64,000 bases of DNA from Stutzerimonas chloritidismutans AW-1 (GTDB lineage Bacteria; Pseudomonadota; Gammaproteobacteria; Pseudomonadales; Pseudomonadaceae): positions 19,412-83,411 of the forward strand of contig NZ_AOFQ01000003.1 in assembly GCF_000495915.1 (NCBI RefSeq). The letters are read 5' to 3'. A model generated the notes under the pieces. It had not been told where the DNA came from. It searched no databases and was given only the letters and a program-made list of their open reading frames with translations. Position 1 is the stretch's first letter. Each line of letters begins with the position of its first letter. Below, one piece after another: positions 43,726-52,128 of the stretch. The position numbers were made by a program, and so were the translations under genes.

Positions 43726-45222
43726 ATGCCGGTGTCCATGAACTTCAAGCACAAAATCTCCCGCCAGCGCCCCTATGGCAAGGCCGAGGCGGACCTGCGG
43801 GCCAGCGATGGCAGCCTCGACGCCGTGCTGGACCAGCTGGAGAGCGATCGCGGGCGCATCATCAACTCGGCCGCGGTGCGCCGGCTGCAGCAGAAGACGC
43901 AGGTGTTTCCGCTGGAGCGCAATGCCGCGGTGCGCAGCCGCCTCACCCATTCGCTGGAAGTGCAGCAGACCGGCCGCTTCATCGTTCGCACCCTGTACAA
44001 GCAGCTCGGCCACCGAGCCGCGGAGTTCGGCCTGGACGGACTCGAGCCGGCGTTGCAGAGCCTGGTCGAGATGACCTGCCTGATGCACGATATCGGCAAT
44101 CCGCCGTTCGGCCATTTCGGCGAGTACGCCATCGGCGAGTGGTTCGAGCGCAATCTCGACGCGCTGTTCACGGCCGCCGTGACGCCGGGGCAGGGCGATG
44201 CCGAGCTGCGTAAACGGATGCTGGTCGATCTCAAGCACTTCGAAGGCAATGCCCAGGCGGTTCGCCTGGTGGTCTCGCTGCAACGCCTCAACCTGACCTA
44301 TACGCAGTCCGCCGGACTGCTCAAGTACGTCCGTCCGGCCTATCAGGCCAAGCCCGCGAAAGGCACGCCAGGCGCCTACCTGCTGAAGAAGCCCGGCTTC
44401 TATCTGTCCGAGGAACCCTTCGTGCGTGCGCTGCAGGTGGCGCTCGATCTGCAGCCGTGCACGCGTCACCCGCTGGCCTACGTGATGGAGGCCGCCGACG
44501 ACATCGCCTATTGCCTTGCTGACATCGAGGATTCGGTGGAGAAGGGCATCTTCAGTATCGAACAGCTGGCGCAGCTGCTGCTCGCCAAGTTCGCGCTGCA
44601 TGGTTCGGTCGATGCCCCGGTGCCGGGCGCGGAGCGCAGTTTCCGGGGCATGGTCAACTACGCGCTGGAACGCGCACAGAAGGAGCCGATCAACAAGGCC
44701 GGCGAGTTCTTCATCTGGCTGCGGGTGAACATGATCCACCCGCTGGTGCAGCACGCTGCGCGGCAGTTCATCGACAACATCGACGCGGTTTATCACGGCA
44801 CCCTGGATCGCGCGTTGCTGGAGGACGACAGCCTGCCCAACGCCATCGTGCAGACCTTCAAGGATGTCGCGATGGAGCACGTGTTCTGCCATCGCGAGGT
44901 GGAAACGTTGCAACTGCAGGGCTATCGCATTCTCCAGGGCCTGCTCGACTTCTATGCGCCGCTGCTGCGCGTGCCGGCCACCGTGTTCGATGCACTCAGC
45001 CTCGGCACCTGCCGCAGCGAACCTCACCTGCAGATGCTAGCGCGACGCCTGCCCAACCAGCTCGTCAAGGCCTACCACGAAGCGCTCAAGGAGCACGCTG
45101 AGCAATCGGCGGATTGGCCTCTGTGGGAGTTCTACTACCGTAACCGGATGCTGCAGGACTACATCAGCGGCATGACCGACCAACTGGCTCAGGACGAGTA
45201 TCGGGCCCTTTCCGCCCTCTGA
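43726..45222 (+). CDS. dgt: Deoxyguanosinetriphosphate triphosphohydrolase (dGTPase)
   Basis: An HD-domain dNTP triphosphohydrolase that splits dGTP into deoxyguanosine and tripolyphosphate. The N-terminal segment LESDRGRIINSAAVRRLQQKTQVFPLERNAAVRSRLTHSLEVQQ is close to E. coli Dgt. The metal His-Asp are in MTCLMHDIGNPPFGHFG, with a further Asp in EAADDIAYCLADIEDSVE. Three ATG starts are possible (43693, 43726, 43738; 509, 498 or 494 residues); I use the middle one, with GAGAA before it, but this is not certain. Confidence 0.9.
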   Translation: MPVSMNFKHKISRQRPYGKAEADLRASDGSLDAVLDQLESDRGRIINSAAVRRLQQKTQVFPLERNAAVRSRLTHSLEVQQTGRFIVRTLYKQLGHRAAEFGLDGLEPALQSLVEMTCLMHDIGNPPFGHFGEYAIGEWFERNLDALFTAAVTPGQGDAELRKRMLVDLKHFEGNAQAVRLVVSLQRLNLTYTQSAGLLKYVRPAYQAKPAKGTPGAYLLKKPGFYLSEEPFVRALQVALDLQPCTRHPLAYVMEAADDIAYCLADIEDSVEKGIFSIEQLAQLLLAKFALHGSVDAPVPGAERSFRGMVNYALERAQKEPINKAGEFFIWLRVNMIHPLVQHAARQFIDNIDAVYHGTLDRALLEDDSLPNAIVQTFKDVAMEHVFCHREVETLQLQGYRILQGLLDFYAPLLRVPATVFDALSLGTCRSEPHLQMLARRLPNQLVKAYHEALKEHAEQSADWPLWEFYYRNRMLQDYISGMTDQLAQDEYRALSAL

Positions 45223-45502
45223 GGGTGCGCTGCACCAGAACTGCCGCTGCGCTTGGTACGCGCCTTGCTTTTGCTTGGTGCAGCAGTCGTCGTGCGAGCC
45301 CCGCAATGGCGCACGACGGATTTCCGGTAGTTTCCTTAACCTGTTGATATCAAAGGTTTCATGGCGCTTCAGCGTTTCGCTGCAAGCAAGCTCCGGCTGC
45401 AGGTGACGGTGGCCTAGTATGGCGCGGTGATGCATCTCGGTGCATGCGTCTGGCGGAGGTAACCGTTTTGGTGCGATTTATCCGCTGAGGCTGTAGTAAC
45501 CC

Positions 45503-46711
45503 ATGGAAAACCTCAACAGCGCCGTGGAAACCCTGGTCCACGGTTCGAATACCCTGTTCATCCTGATGGGCGCGGTGATGGTGCTGGCCATGCACGCCGG
45601 CTTCGCCTTTCTCGAAGTCGGTACGGTACGTCTGAAGAATCAGGTCAACGCGTTATCGAAGATCATCACCGACTTCGCAGTGTCGACCCTGGCGTATTTC
45701 TTCATCGGCTACTGGGTCGCCTATGGCGTGACCTTCATGCAGCCGGCCGATCAGCTGGTGGTGGACCACGGCTACGCGCTGGTGAAGTTCTTCTTCCTGC
45801 TGACCTTCGCCGCGGCCATTCCGGCGATCATCTCCGGCGGTATCGCCGAGCGCGCGCGGTTCGGCCCGCAGCTGTGCGCCACACTGCTGATCGTCGCGTT
45901 CGTCTATCCGTTCTTCGAGGGCCTTATCTGGAACGGCAATTTCGGCTTCCAGGGCTGGCTCGAGCACCAGTTCGGTGCATCCTTCCATGACTTCGCCGGC
46001 TCCGTGGTGGTGCACGCCATGGGCGGCTGGCTGGCGTTCGGCGCGGTAGTGCTGCTGGGGCGGCGCAACGGTCGCTACCGGGATGGCAGGCTGGTGGCCT
46101 TCGCGCCGTCGAACATTCCGTTCCTGGCGCTGGGCTCGTGGATTCTCATCGTCGGCTGGTTCGGCTTCAACGTCATGAGCGCGCAGACCATCGAGGGTAT
46201 CAGCGGGCTGGTTGCGGTGAATTCGTTGATGGCGATGGTTGGGGGCACTGCAGCGGCATGGCTCGCCGGGCGCAACGACCCGGGCTTCCTGCACAACGGC
46301 CCGCTGGCTGGCCTGGTGGCGGTCTGTGCCGGCTCCGATCTGATGCATCCGGTCGGCGCACTGGCTACTGGTGCGATCGCCGGAGCATTGTTCGTCTGGA
46401 CGTTCACCGCTACGCAGAATCGCTGGAAGATCGACGATGTGCTGGGTGTCTGGCCACTGCACGGCCTGTGCGGGATCTGGGGCGGGGTGGCCTGCGGCAT
46501 CTTCGGCCAGTCCGTGCTGGGCGGTCTGGGCGGCGTGAGCCTGATCAGTCAGGTGATCGGCAGCGGCATGGGCATGCTGGTGGCGCTACTCGGCGGCTTC
46601 GGCGTCTACGGCCTGCTCAAGCTGACCACAGGTATTCGCCTGAGCCAGGAGGAAGAGTTCAACGGCGCCGATCTTTCCATCCACCGGATCAGCGCGCTCA
46701 GCCAGGATTGA
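45503..46711 (+). CDS. amt: Ammonium transporter, Amt family
   Basis: A 402-residue membrane protein with about 11 helices. Amt signatures are AMHAGFAFLEVGTVRLKN, the channel-lining His in DFAGSVVVHAMGGWLAFGA and WPLHGLCGIWGGVACGIFG, and the conserved Asp in the D-F-A-G segment. No glnK lies next to it, unlike the usual glnK-amtB pair, so this may be a second ammonium channel. A short inverted repeat (ATGCATCTCGGTGCAT) lies about 70 bases upstream. Confidence 0.92.
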   Translation: MENLNSAVETLVHGSNTLFILMGAVMVLAMHAGFAFLEVGTVRLKNQVNALSKIITDFAVSTLAYFFIGYWVAYGVTFMQPADQLVVDHGYALVKFFFLLTFAAAIPAIISGGIAERARFGPQLCATLLIVAFVYPFFEGLIWNGNFGFQGWLEHQFGASFHDFAGSVVVHAMGGWLAFGAVVLLGRRNGRYRDGRLVAFAPSNIPFLALGSWILIVGWFGFNVMSAQTIEGISGLVAVNSLMAMVGGTAAAWLAGRNDPGFLHNGPLAGLVAVCAGSDLMHPVGALATGAIAGALFVWTFTATQNRWKIDDVLGVWPLHGLCGIWGGVACGIFGQSVLGGLGGVSLISQVIGSGMGMLVALLGGFGVYGLLKLTTGIRLSQEEEFNGADLSIHRISALSQD

Positions 46712-46745
46712 GCCGCTTGTTTATGCCGGGTTGTCGCAGTCGCGC

Positions 46746-47678
46746 TCAGTAGCCGCGGCTGCGCTCCACCAGATCATGCAGCGGCTCGCCGTCACGCAGC
46801 GCTTGCAGGTTAGCGGCGACGATCCGGGCCGCGCTGCGCATGTCCGTTGCGGCTGCGATGTGGGGCAGCACGGTCACCTGTGGATGCTTCCAGAACGGAT
46901 GCTCTGCCGGCAGCGGCTCGCTGCGAAACACGTCGAGCACCGCATGGCCGACCTGGCCACATTCGAGCGCCTGCAGCAGATCAGCCTCGACCAGGTGCCC
47001 GCCCCGTGCGAGGTTGACCAGCCCGGCGCCGGGGCGCAGAGCTTCGAAGAAACGCCGGTCCAGCAGATCGCCAGTCTGTGGCGTCAGTGGCAGCAGGTTG
47101 ATGACAATGTCGCTGCATGCCAGCAGCGGCCAGAGGGCATCCATACCGTGCTCCAGCGCGACGCCCTCGGCGGCGCCGCTGCGAAGCTTCCAGCCGGTCA
47201 CGCGGTAGCCCTGGGTGACCAAGCGCTGGGCACATGTCCGGCCCATCTGGCCCATGCCCAGCAGCGTCACGTGGATTTCGTCAGCCCGCCGCTGCGGCAG
47301 TTGCCGCCAATCGCAGGCGTGCTGCTGCCGGGCGTAATCGTAGAAACCCCGATGCAGCGAGAGTGTTGCCCACAACGCAGTTTCGGCCATGGCCGCGCTC
47401 ATGGCCGGGTCGACCATGCGTGCCACCGGCACGTCCGGCAGGCTCGGGTCGCTGAGCAGGCGGTCCACGCCGGCCCAGAGCGACTGGATCAGCCGCAGGT
47501 TGGGCAAGCCTTGCAGCAATCCCGCGGGTGGGTTCGCGACCACCGCCGCGGTGATCAGCCCGGCGTTCTCCGCCGTCGCGGACAGGTGCCAGCGGGCTTG
47601 CGGCAAGGCGCGCTGCAGCTCTGCGAGCCAGGCGTCGCGCTCGTTATCGTCGAAGCTGCCGCAGAGCAGGATGTCCAT
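46746..47678 (-). CDS. ghrA: D-2-hydroxyacid dehydrogenase, glyoxylate/hydroxypyruvate reductase A type
   Basis: A 310-residue protein from the ATG at 47678 (MDILLCGSFDDNERDAW). The nucleotide-binding loop is LLGMGQMGRTCAQRL. The catalytic Arg is in VNLARGGHLVE, the Glu in FRSEPLP and the His in LPHIAAATD. The overall pattern (LIQSLWAGVDRLL, PHIAAATD...) fits GhrA, which reduces glyoxylate and hydroxypyruvate with NADPH. Confidence 0.85.
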   Translation of the reverse strand: MDILLCGSFDDNERDAWLAELQRALPQARWHLSATAENAGLITAAVVANPPAGLLQGLPNLRLIQSLWAGVDRLLSDPSLPDVPVARMVDPAMSAAMAETALWATLSLHRGFYDYARQQHACDWRQLPQRRADEIHVTLLGMGQMGRTCAQRLVTQGYRVTGWKLRSGAAEGVALEHGMDALWPLLACSDIVINLLPLTPQTGDLLDRRFFEALRPGAGLVNLARGGHLVEADLLQALECGQVGHAVLDVFRSEPLPAEHPFWKHPQVTVLPHIAAATDMRSAARIVAANLQALRDGEPLHDLVERSRGY

Positions 47679-47795
47679 GCAGTCATTCCTCATCGGTCCA
47701 GGCGGAACTGTAGTCAGCCGCAGAGTCTCTGAATAGGCAAGTAGCGGAACGCGCGACGCGCCTTTCAGCCTGTTGACGAGCCTAAGGAGAACATC

Positions 47796-48032
47796 ATGGA
47801 ACTACCCAACAAAGACCTCGGTACTCTGTTCGAGCAGCTGGGTCTGGCGTCAGACCCGGCGAGTATCGATGCATTCATCGGCAAGCATGGGCACCTGCCG
47901 GAAGACGTTCGGCTGGCCGATGCGCCGGTCTGGAACGAGTCGCAGCGCGCGCTGCTGCGCGATGAGTGGGTCGAGGATGCGGAGTGGGCGCCGATTGTCG
48001 ACGAGCTGAACGTGCGCATGCACGAGCATTGA
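47796..48032 (+). CDS. DUF2789 family small protein
   Basis: A 78-residue protein, MELPNKDLGTLFEQLGLASD...MHEH, typical of DUF2789: an N-terminal helix for matching the queue LFEQLGLAS and an acidic Trp-containing C-terminal half. It has no known function. A good ribosome site (AAGGAG) precedes it. Confidence 0.85.
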   Translation: MELPNKDLGTLFEQLGLASDPASIDAFIGKHGHLPEDVRLADAPVWNESQRALLRDEWVEDAEWAPIVDELNVRMHEH

Positions 48033-48088
48033 TCACCAGCGCGAGCTGCCGCAATCGCTGCAGCTCGCCTGTCGCCCCTCGAGGCAGA

Positions 48089-48484
48089 TCAGTCCAGCAG
48101 ATCGGCTGGTACGTTGCCGCCATTCTCGGCCAGTTTGTTCAGCACCGCCTTGTGCAACCACATGTTCATCTGCGCCGAATCCCCCATCTTGTCAGCCGGG
48201 CAACCCAGCTCGGTAGCCAGTTCCTTGCGCGCGGTGAGGCTGCTGTCCAGGCCGAGCAACTTCAGCAGGTCGACGATGGACGTGCGCCAGTTGAGTTTCT
48301 CCGGGTGATTCTGCGCCATGCCGTCGAGCTTGGCCGCGACGTCCACCTGGTCCACTGCAGGGCCCGTGGGGGCGCCGGCACCGCCTGTGGAGGCCTCAGG
48401 TGGTGTGGTGGGCGCTGTGCTGTCGGGTGCGGCATGTGCCTGGCCGAGGCCGATCTTTTCCAGTATCGAGTTGAACAAGCCCAT
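48089..48484 (-). CDS. DUF3597 family protein (copy 1)
   Basis: A 131-residue protein. It has an N-terminal amphipathic MGLFNSILEKIGLG, a low-complexity Ala/Pro/Gly linker, and a C-terminal domain (about 70-131) with LNWRTSIVDLLKLLGLDSSLTARKELATELG and DSAQMNMWLHKAVLNKLAENGG. This domain resembles LysM-associated peptidoglycan-binding helices by name only; the function is unknown. A strong AGGAG site precedes the ATG. A paralogue lies at 50905-51366. Confidence 0.85.
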   Translation of the reverse strand: MGLFNSILEKIGLGQAHAAPDSTAPTTPPEASTGGAGAPTGPAVDQVDVAAKLDGMAQNHPEKLNWRTSIVDLLKLLGLDSSLTARKELATELGCPADKMGDSAQMNMWLHKAVLNKLAENGGNVPADLLD

Positions 48485-48871
48485 GGGGATCTCCTGTCTG
48501 CGTGAATGATGAGCCGTGGCTCGCAGATTAGGACCGCACGTGTATCGATTCGTCGCGTCCGTATTGAACGGGGCGTTCCGGCGAGTGGCGTGGGGAAATT
48601 GGGCTTTTGGGCGCCCTGGGTGGACCCATGTCATTCATCGTCTTGCCCAGTCGATTCCCGGCATCGCTCGTGCTGCAACAGGTGCATGTCGAGTGGCCTG
48701 TTTGGCAAGTTCAGTTGGTCAATTTCGGCGCGCATGGCCCCGATACAGCGTTGCTGCTCCTTGCCATAGCCCCGCTATGACTCGTCGCAGGGAGCCCTGA
48801 TCATCCGAACTTGCCTCAACCAACTCACCAAACAGTCCACTAGAATGCCGCTTTTGTTTCAGGAACCAATC
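48485..48871. other. Spacer with no recognised gene
   Basis: About 390 bases between two divergent genes. I see no gene, repeat or clear terminator. Promoters for both neighbours must lie here, but no convincing sigma-70 boxes stand out. Confidence 0.5.
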
Positions 48872-49690
48872 ATGAGCGAGTCGACCCAGCAAGACCTCGA
48901 TATCGATGCCCGCTACGCCTGTGCCAAGAGCCTCGCGCTGGAAGCCGCGCAGCTGGGCATGGATTTCTATCGGCAACGCGAGACGCTGGATGTCGAGCAC
49001 AAGGGCAACGACCGGCAGGATGTGGTCAGCATCGCCGACAAAAACATCGAAGACTTCATTCGCGCACGCCTGGCCGAGCGCTTCCCGCAGGACGGCTTTC
49101 TCGGCGAGGAAAGCGGCTCGGCCGACCTCAAGGCCCGCTGCGTGTGGGTGATCGATCCCATCGACGGCACCGCCTGTTTCGTCAACGGTCTGCACAACTG
49201 GTGCGTTTCCATCGGGCTGCTGATCGACGGGGAACCCCACATCGGCGCGATCGCCGACCCCAACCATGACGAACTCTTCCATGGCTGTCTCGGCCGCGGC
49301 GCCTATGTCAACGAGACGCCCATCACGGCCAGCGCCGCCAGCCATGTGCGTGATGGCCTGACCGGCGCGGGCACCTTTCACCCGCGCGGCAAGGAGCATT
49401 TCATTCCGTTTCTGGAAAAGCTGCTGGCCGAAGGCGGCATGTTCATCCGCAATGGCTCCGGCGCGCTGATGACGGCTTACGTCGCCGCAGGGCGATTGAT
49501 CGGTTACTACGAGACCGAACTCAAGAGCTGGGATTGCCTGGCCGGGCTGGTGCTGGTGGCCGAGGCGGGCGGGCTGCGCAACGATTTCTTCCGCAACGAT
49601 GGGCTGCTCAGGGGTAACCCCTATCTGGTGGCGGCGCCCGGCGTGTATCGACAGCTGGCCGAGCTGATCGGCCCTTCGCTGGATGGCTGA
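48872..49690 (+). CDS. Inositol monophosphatase family phosphatase
   Basis: A 272-residue Li-sensitive-type phosphatase from the ATG at 48872 (MSESTQQDLDIDARYACAKS), after the ribosome site AGGAACC. Metal-binding motifs are complete: LGEESG, DPIDGTACFVNGL and, near the C terminus, SWDCLAGLVLVAEAGG. Substrates in this family include inositol phosphates, histidinol phosphate and phosphoadenosine phosphates; I cannot choose among them. Confidence 0.88.
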   Translation: MSESTQQDLDIDARYACAKSLALEAAQLGMDFYRQRETLDVEHKGNDRQDVVSIADKNIEDFIRARLAERFPQDGFLGEESGSADLKARCVWVIDPIDGTACFVNGLHNWCVSIGLLIDGEPHIGAIADPNHDELFHGCLGRGAYVNETPITASAASHVRDGLTGAGTFHPRGKEHFIPFLEKLLAEGGMFIRNGSGALMTAYVAAGRLIGYYETELKSWDCLAGLVLVAEAGGLRNDFFRNDGLLRGNPYLVAAPGVYRQLAELIGPSLDG

Positions 49691-49878
49691 GGCGTTGCGC
49701 GTTCGTCAGTCGACCGTGCACTGCCAGGCCCGAGTCGGGCAGCCTGTGCTATACCGTTCTGACGCGCTGGGGCCGGCGAAACGGCCCTGTTCATCAGGGG
49801 GGGAACAATCGGCGGCCCATCAGCCTGAGCCAACCTGCGTGATCTGATGGCTGCCCGCATAGAAGCGAGGTAACGATC

Positions 49879-50139
49879 ATGACCATGATGCAATGCACCC
49901 ACCGCGACCACCTCATCACCGCCGAGGTGATGGAATATCCCGGCACCCCGACACCCTGGGCTGGCGGTTGCCGGATTACCGATCCCGCCGGGCACGTGAC
50001 TCGCCGTATGCCGCTACCGCTCGAGCATGCGTTCATGGACGAGCTGGAAAAGGCCCAGCGACTGTCCATCGCCCATGGCAAGTGGCTGGTCGATCAGCAT
50101 CTCGATCACGGCCGCGAGCTGTTCCAGAAGGCCGCCTAG
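49879..50139 (+). CDS. 86-residue conserved hypothetical protein
   Basis: MTMMQCTHRDHLITAEVMEYPG...FQKAA. It has a two-strand N-terminal half with MEYPGTPTPWAGGCRITDPAG and a helical C-terminal half. I do not recognise a named family. A reasonable ribosome site (GCGAGGTAACG) supports it as a real gene. Confidence 0.7.
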   Translation: MTMMQCTHRDHLITAEVMEYPGTPTPWAGGCRITDPAGHVTRRMPLPLEHAFMDELEKAQRLSIAHGKWLVDQHLDHGRELFQKAA

Positions 50140-50159
50140 CACTGCTCGAAGCGTCTTTT

Positions 50160-50190
50160 CATGCGTCGGATGTCCATCGTCCGACGCATG
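50160..50190. terminator. Strong hairpin after the 86-residue protein gene
   Basis: CATGCGTCGGA and TCCGACGCATG form an 11-base perfect stem with a nine-base loop, 20 bases after the stop. There is no T run on the plus strand after it, so it may be a stabilising hairpin rather than a terminator. Confidence 0.6.
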
Positions 50191-50384
50191 CCTTGAGCGC
50201 GTCAGATGGGCGTGCAGCATGCGTCACCTGCACACACAATTCTCTTCACAGTTGTCAGCGCACGAATCTGTACCGTTTACGGCAGGAACGCCGGCGAACC
50301 GGCTAAGTTTCGGATAGCAAAGCGAAAAGTGCTGACGGGCAGGACAGCTTCGGCGGCATTTTGCCCGTTGCTTAATAAGTGAAA

Positions 50385-50422
50385 CGGTGGCATAGCTATC
50401 ACCAAGCCACCGGAAACGGTGG
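50385..50422 (+). promoter_or_regulatory. Leader RNA with two mutually exclusive stems before the second HPF-like gene
   Basis: Three segments lie just upstream of the gene start at 50451: A, CGGTGGC (50385-50391); B, GCCACCG (50406-50412); C, CGGTGG (50417-50422). B can pair with A or, through a GAAA tetraloop, with C. GAAACGGTGG occurs twice as a direct repeat (50381-50390 and 50413-50422). The B-C hairpin ends about 11 bases before the GGAAG ribosome-site region. This suggests control of translation, an inference from base pairing only. Confidence 0.5.
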
Positions 50423-50450
50423 TGCTCATAAGCGGAAGTAAGGACGACTT

Positions 50451-50864
50451 ATGCAAATCCAGGTTCACAGCGATAACCACATCGAAGGCAGTGCCCGTCT
50501 GGCTGATTGGGTCAGTGCCAGTGTCGCAAGCAGGCTGGACCGGTTCGACGACGAGCTGACGCGCGTCGTCGTGCACCTCAACGACGAAAACGGTGACAAG
50601 GCCGGCGCCCATGACAAGCGCTGCCAGATCGAAGCGCGGCCGAAGGGGCTGCAGCCGATCTCCGTCACCCACAAGGCCGAATCGCTGGAGTTGGCGATCG
50701 ACGGCGCGGTGGACAAGCTGAACAATGCGCTCGCTCACCAGTTTGGCAAGTTGCGTAGCAAGCGCTCCGGAGCCCAGCCGCAGATGATCGATGGCGCGGT
50801 GGCCGAGCGTGACGCGCTCTTGGAGGAAGATTTCCTCGCGGACGAGCAGGTCCGCAATTCATAA
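50451..50864 (+). CDS. HPF/RaiA-family ribosome-associated protein (copy 2)
   Basis: A 137-residue protein whose first 100 residues match the copy at 20608-20922: strand MQIQVHSDNHIEG, helix LADWVSASVASRLDRF, then VHLNDENGDKAGAHDKRCQIEARPKG and the helix ESLELAIDGAVDKLNNALAHQ. A 30-residue acidic C-terminal extension is unique to this copy. Family members bind the 30S decoding site and suppress translation under stress. It is convergent with a DUF3597 gene. Confidence 0.88.
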   Translation: MQIQVHSDNHIEGSARLADWVSASVASRLDRFDDELTRVVVHLNDENGDKAGAHDKRCQIEARPKGLQPISVTHKAESLELAIDGAVDKLNNALAHQFGKLRSKRSGAQPQMIDGAVAERDALLEEDFLADEQVRNS

Positions 50865-50873
50865 GCCGTAAGC

Positions 50874-50897
50874 AAGGGCCTTCCTCGGAAGGCCCTT
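50874..50897. terminator. Bidirectional terminator between HPF copy 2 and DUF3597 copy 2
   Basis: AAGGGCCTTC and GAAGGCCCTT form a perfect ten-base stem around CTCG between two convergent genes. Confidence 0.85.
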
Positions 50898-50904
50898 CAC
50901 ACAT

Positions 50905-51366
50905 CTAGTGCAGCAATTCCGGCGGAATCCTGCCGCCATTTTCGGCAAGCTTCTTCATCACCGCCCGGTGCAGCCACATGTTCATCTGCGCCGAGTCCGC
51001 CATCTCTGCCGGCGGGCAGCCTAGTTCCGTAGCAAGCTCCCGGCGTGCTTCCAGGCTGCTGTCCAGCCCGAGCAACTTCAGCAGATCGACGATCGAGGTG
51101 CGCCAGTTCAGCGCTTCCGGGTGTGCCGCCGCCTTGGCTTCCAGTTGTGCCACCACATCCACGCCACTCGCCGTGGCTGATGACTGATTCAAGTCCTGGT
51201 GCGGCGCGATAGTCGCGTTGTCGGTGGCGGTGGGCCTTTCTCCCAGCGTGATGCCCTCGGCGCTCGAGCGGGTAGCGTCGGCTGGTGGTGCATCAGCCTT
51301 GTGTTGCGCCTCGTTGGAAGCATCACCCAGGCCGAGCTTGGCCTTGATCGTATCGAAAAGTCCCAT
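50905..51366 (-). CDS. DUF3597 family protein (copy 2)
   Basis: A 153-residue paralogue of the protein at 48089-48484: the same MGLFDTIKAKLGLGD start, a longer Ala/Thr-rich linker, and a nearly identical C-terminal domain (LNWRTSIVDLLKLLGLDSSLEARRELATELGCP, SAQMNMWLHRAVMKKLAENGG). A good AGGAG site precedes the ATG. Function unknown. Confidence 0.85.
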   Translation of the reverse strand: MGLFDTIKAKLGLGDASNEAQHKADAPPADATRSSAEGITLGERPTATDNATIAPHQDLNQSSATASGVDVVAQLEAKAAAHPEALNWRTSIVDLLKLLGLDSSLEARRELATELGCPPAEMADSAQMNMWLHRAVMKKLAENGGRIPPELLH

Positions 51367-51463
51367 GTCCGTTCTCCTGACTGTTGATGTCCATATTCGA
51401 CAGCAACCCAGGACAGGCCATTCGCTCCCGCAGGTCGGGTAATTGTCGGCCTGGCGTGGCCCC

Positions 51464-51832
51464 TCAGCCGTGCTCCAGCCAGGCGCTGGCTTCGGCTTCC
51501 TGGTGCAGGTCGAAGGCCTTGATGGTCAGCCCGGGGATCAGCGCGCCTTCCACCTCACTGGCCTTGCGCAGCCATTCCTTGCCGGCGACCACCGCGCAGC
51601 GGTCGAAACGGCGTATGAAGCGGAACAGGTGCGGCAGCCGTGACAGCTCCACGCCGACGGCGCCGAGCGTAGGCAGGTCGAAGTCGCCGATGCGATAGAG
51701 CATGCGGCCATGGCTGATGCCTTCGGATTTGAACAGCAGGTCATCCAGCGCAGCGCGCATGGCCTGACTGTCCAATTTGCCGGAGAAGTCGATATCGATG
51801 CGGTTTTCGCCTCGGCGCGATACGTGAAACAT
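51464..51832 (-). CDS. STAS/SpoIIAA-like (SEC14-like) protein
   Basis: A 122-residue protein from the ATG at 51832 (MFHVSRRGENRIDIDFSGKLDSQAMRAAL), matching the SpoIIAA-like family (PF11964): alternating strands and helices, with GRMLYRIGDFDLPTLGAV and CAVVAGKEWLRKASEVEG. The frame is open upstream but without similarity. The role is unknown; the fold is used in regulation and lipid binding. Confidence 0.82.
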   Translation of the reverse strand: MFHVSRRGENRIDIDFSGKLDSQAMRAALDDLLFKSEGISHGRMLYRIGDFDLPTLGAVGVELSRLPHLFRFIRRFDRCAVVAGKEWLRKASEVEGALIPGLTIKAFDLHQEAEASAWLEHG

Positions 51833-52128
51833 GCGCAGACCCTCGATTGATCTGTGTTTTATGCGAGTTACCCCGCACACCTGACCATAGACGTTGCGTT
51901 GCGACCGGGCCAAAAAAAACAGGTGCGCAAGTGCCGTTTCGTTGATCTGCGTCAGTACATGGGGCTGCGCTGCGTGAGCGCCAAAAAAGGCGCGCAAAGC
52001 CAGCAATGGCGCGGCTTGCAGATAGTTGATAAACGGTATCAAGTTGCCCCTGGCGCCGCCGAGAACAGTGTTAGCTGCGACGCCATTCGACGCTGGCATC
52101 GCTTTCTCTCCCTGTAGTGGATACCCCC

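Noticed and set aside
43684..45027. 447-residue open frame opposite dgt
   Set aside because: Antisense shadow of dgt; no domain, and dgt itself is unmistakable.
43726..45222. dGTPase as part of the nearby HAM1-SIR2 defence locus
   Set aside because: dGTPases can restrict phages, but this one is 5 kb away with housekeeping genes between and looks like canonical Dgt.
45430..45445. NtrC-type site before the amt gene
   Set aside because: ATGCATCTCGGTGCAT is palindromic but fits the NtrC consensus poorly, and no GG-N10-GC promoter is correctly placed.
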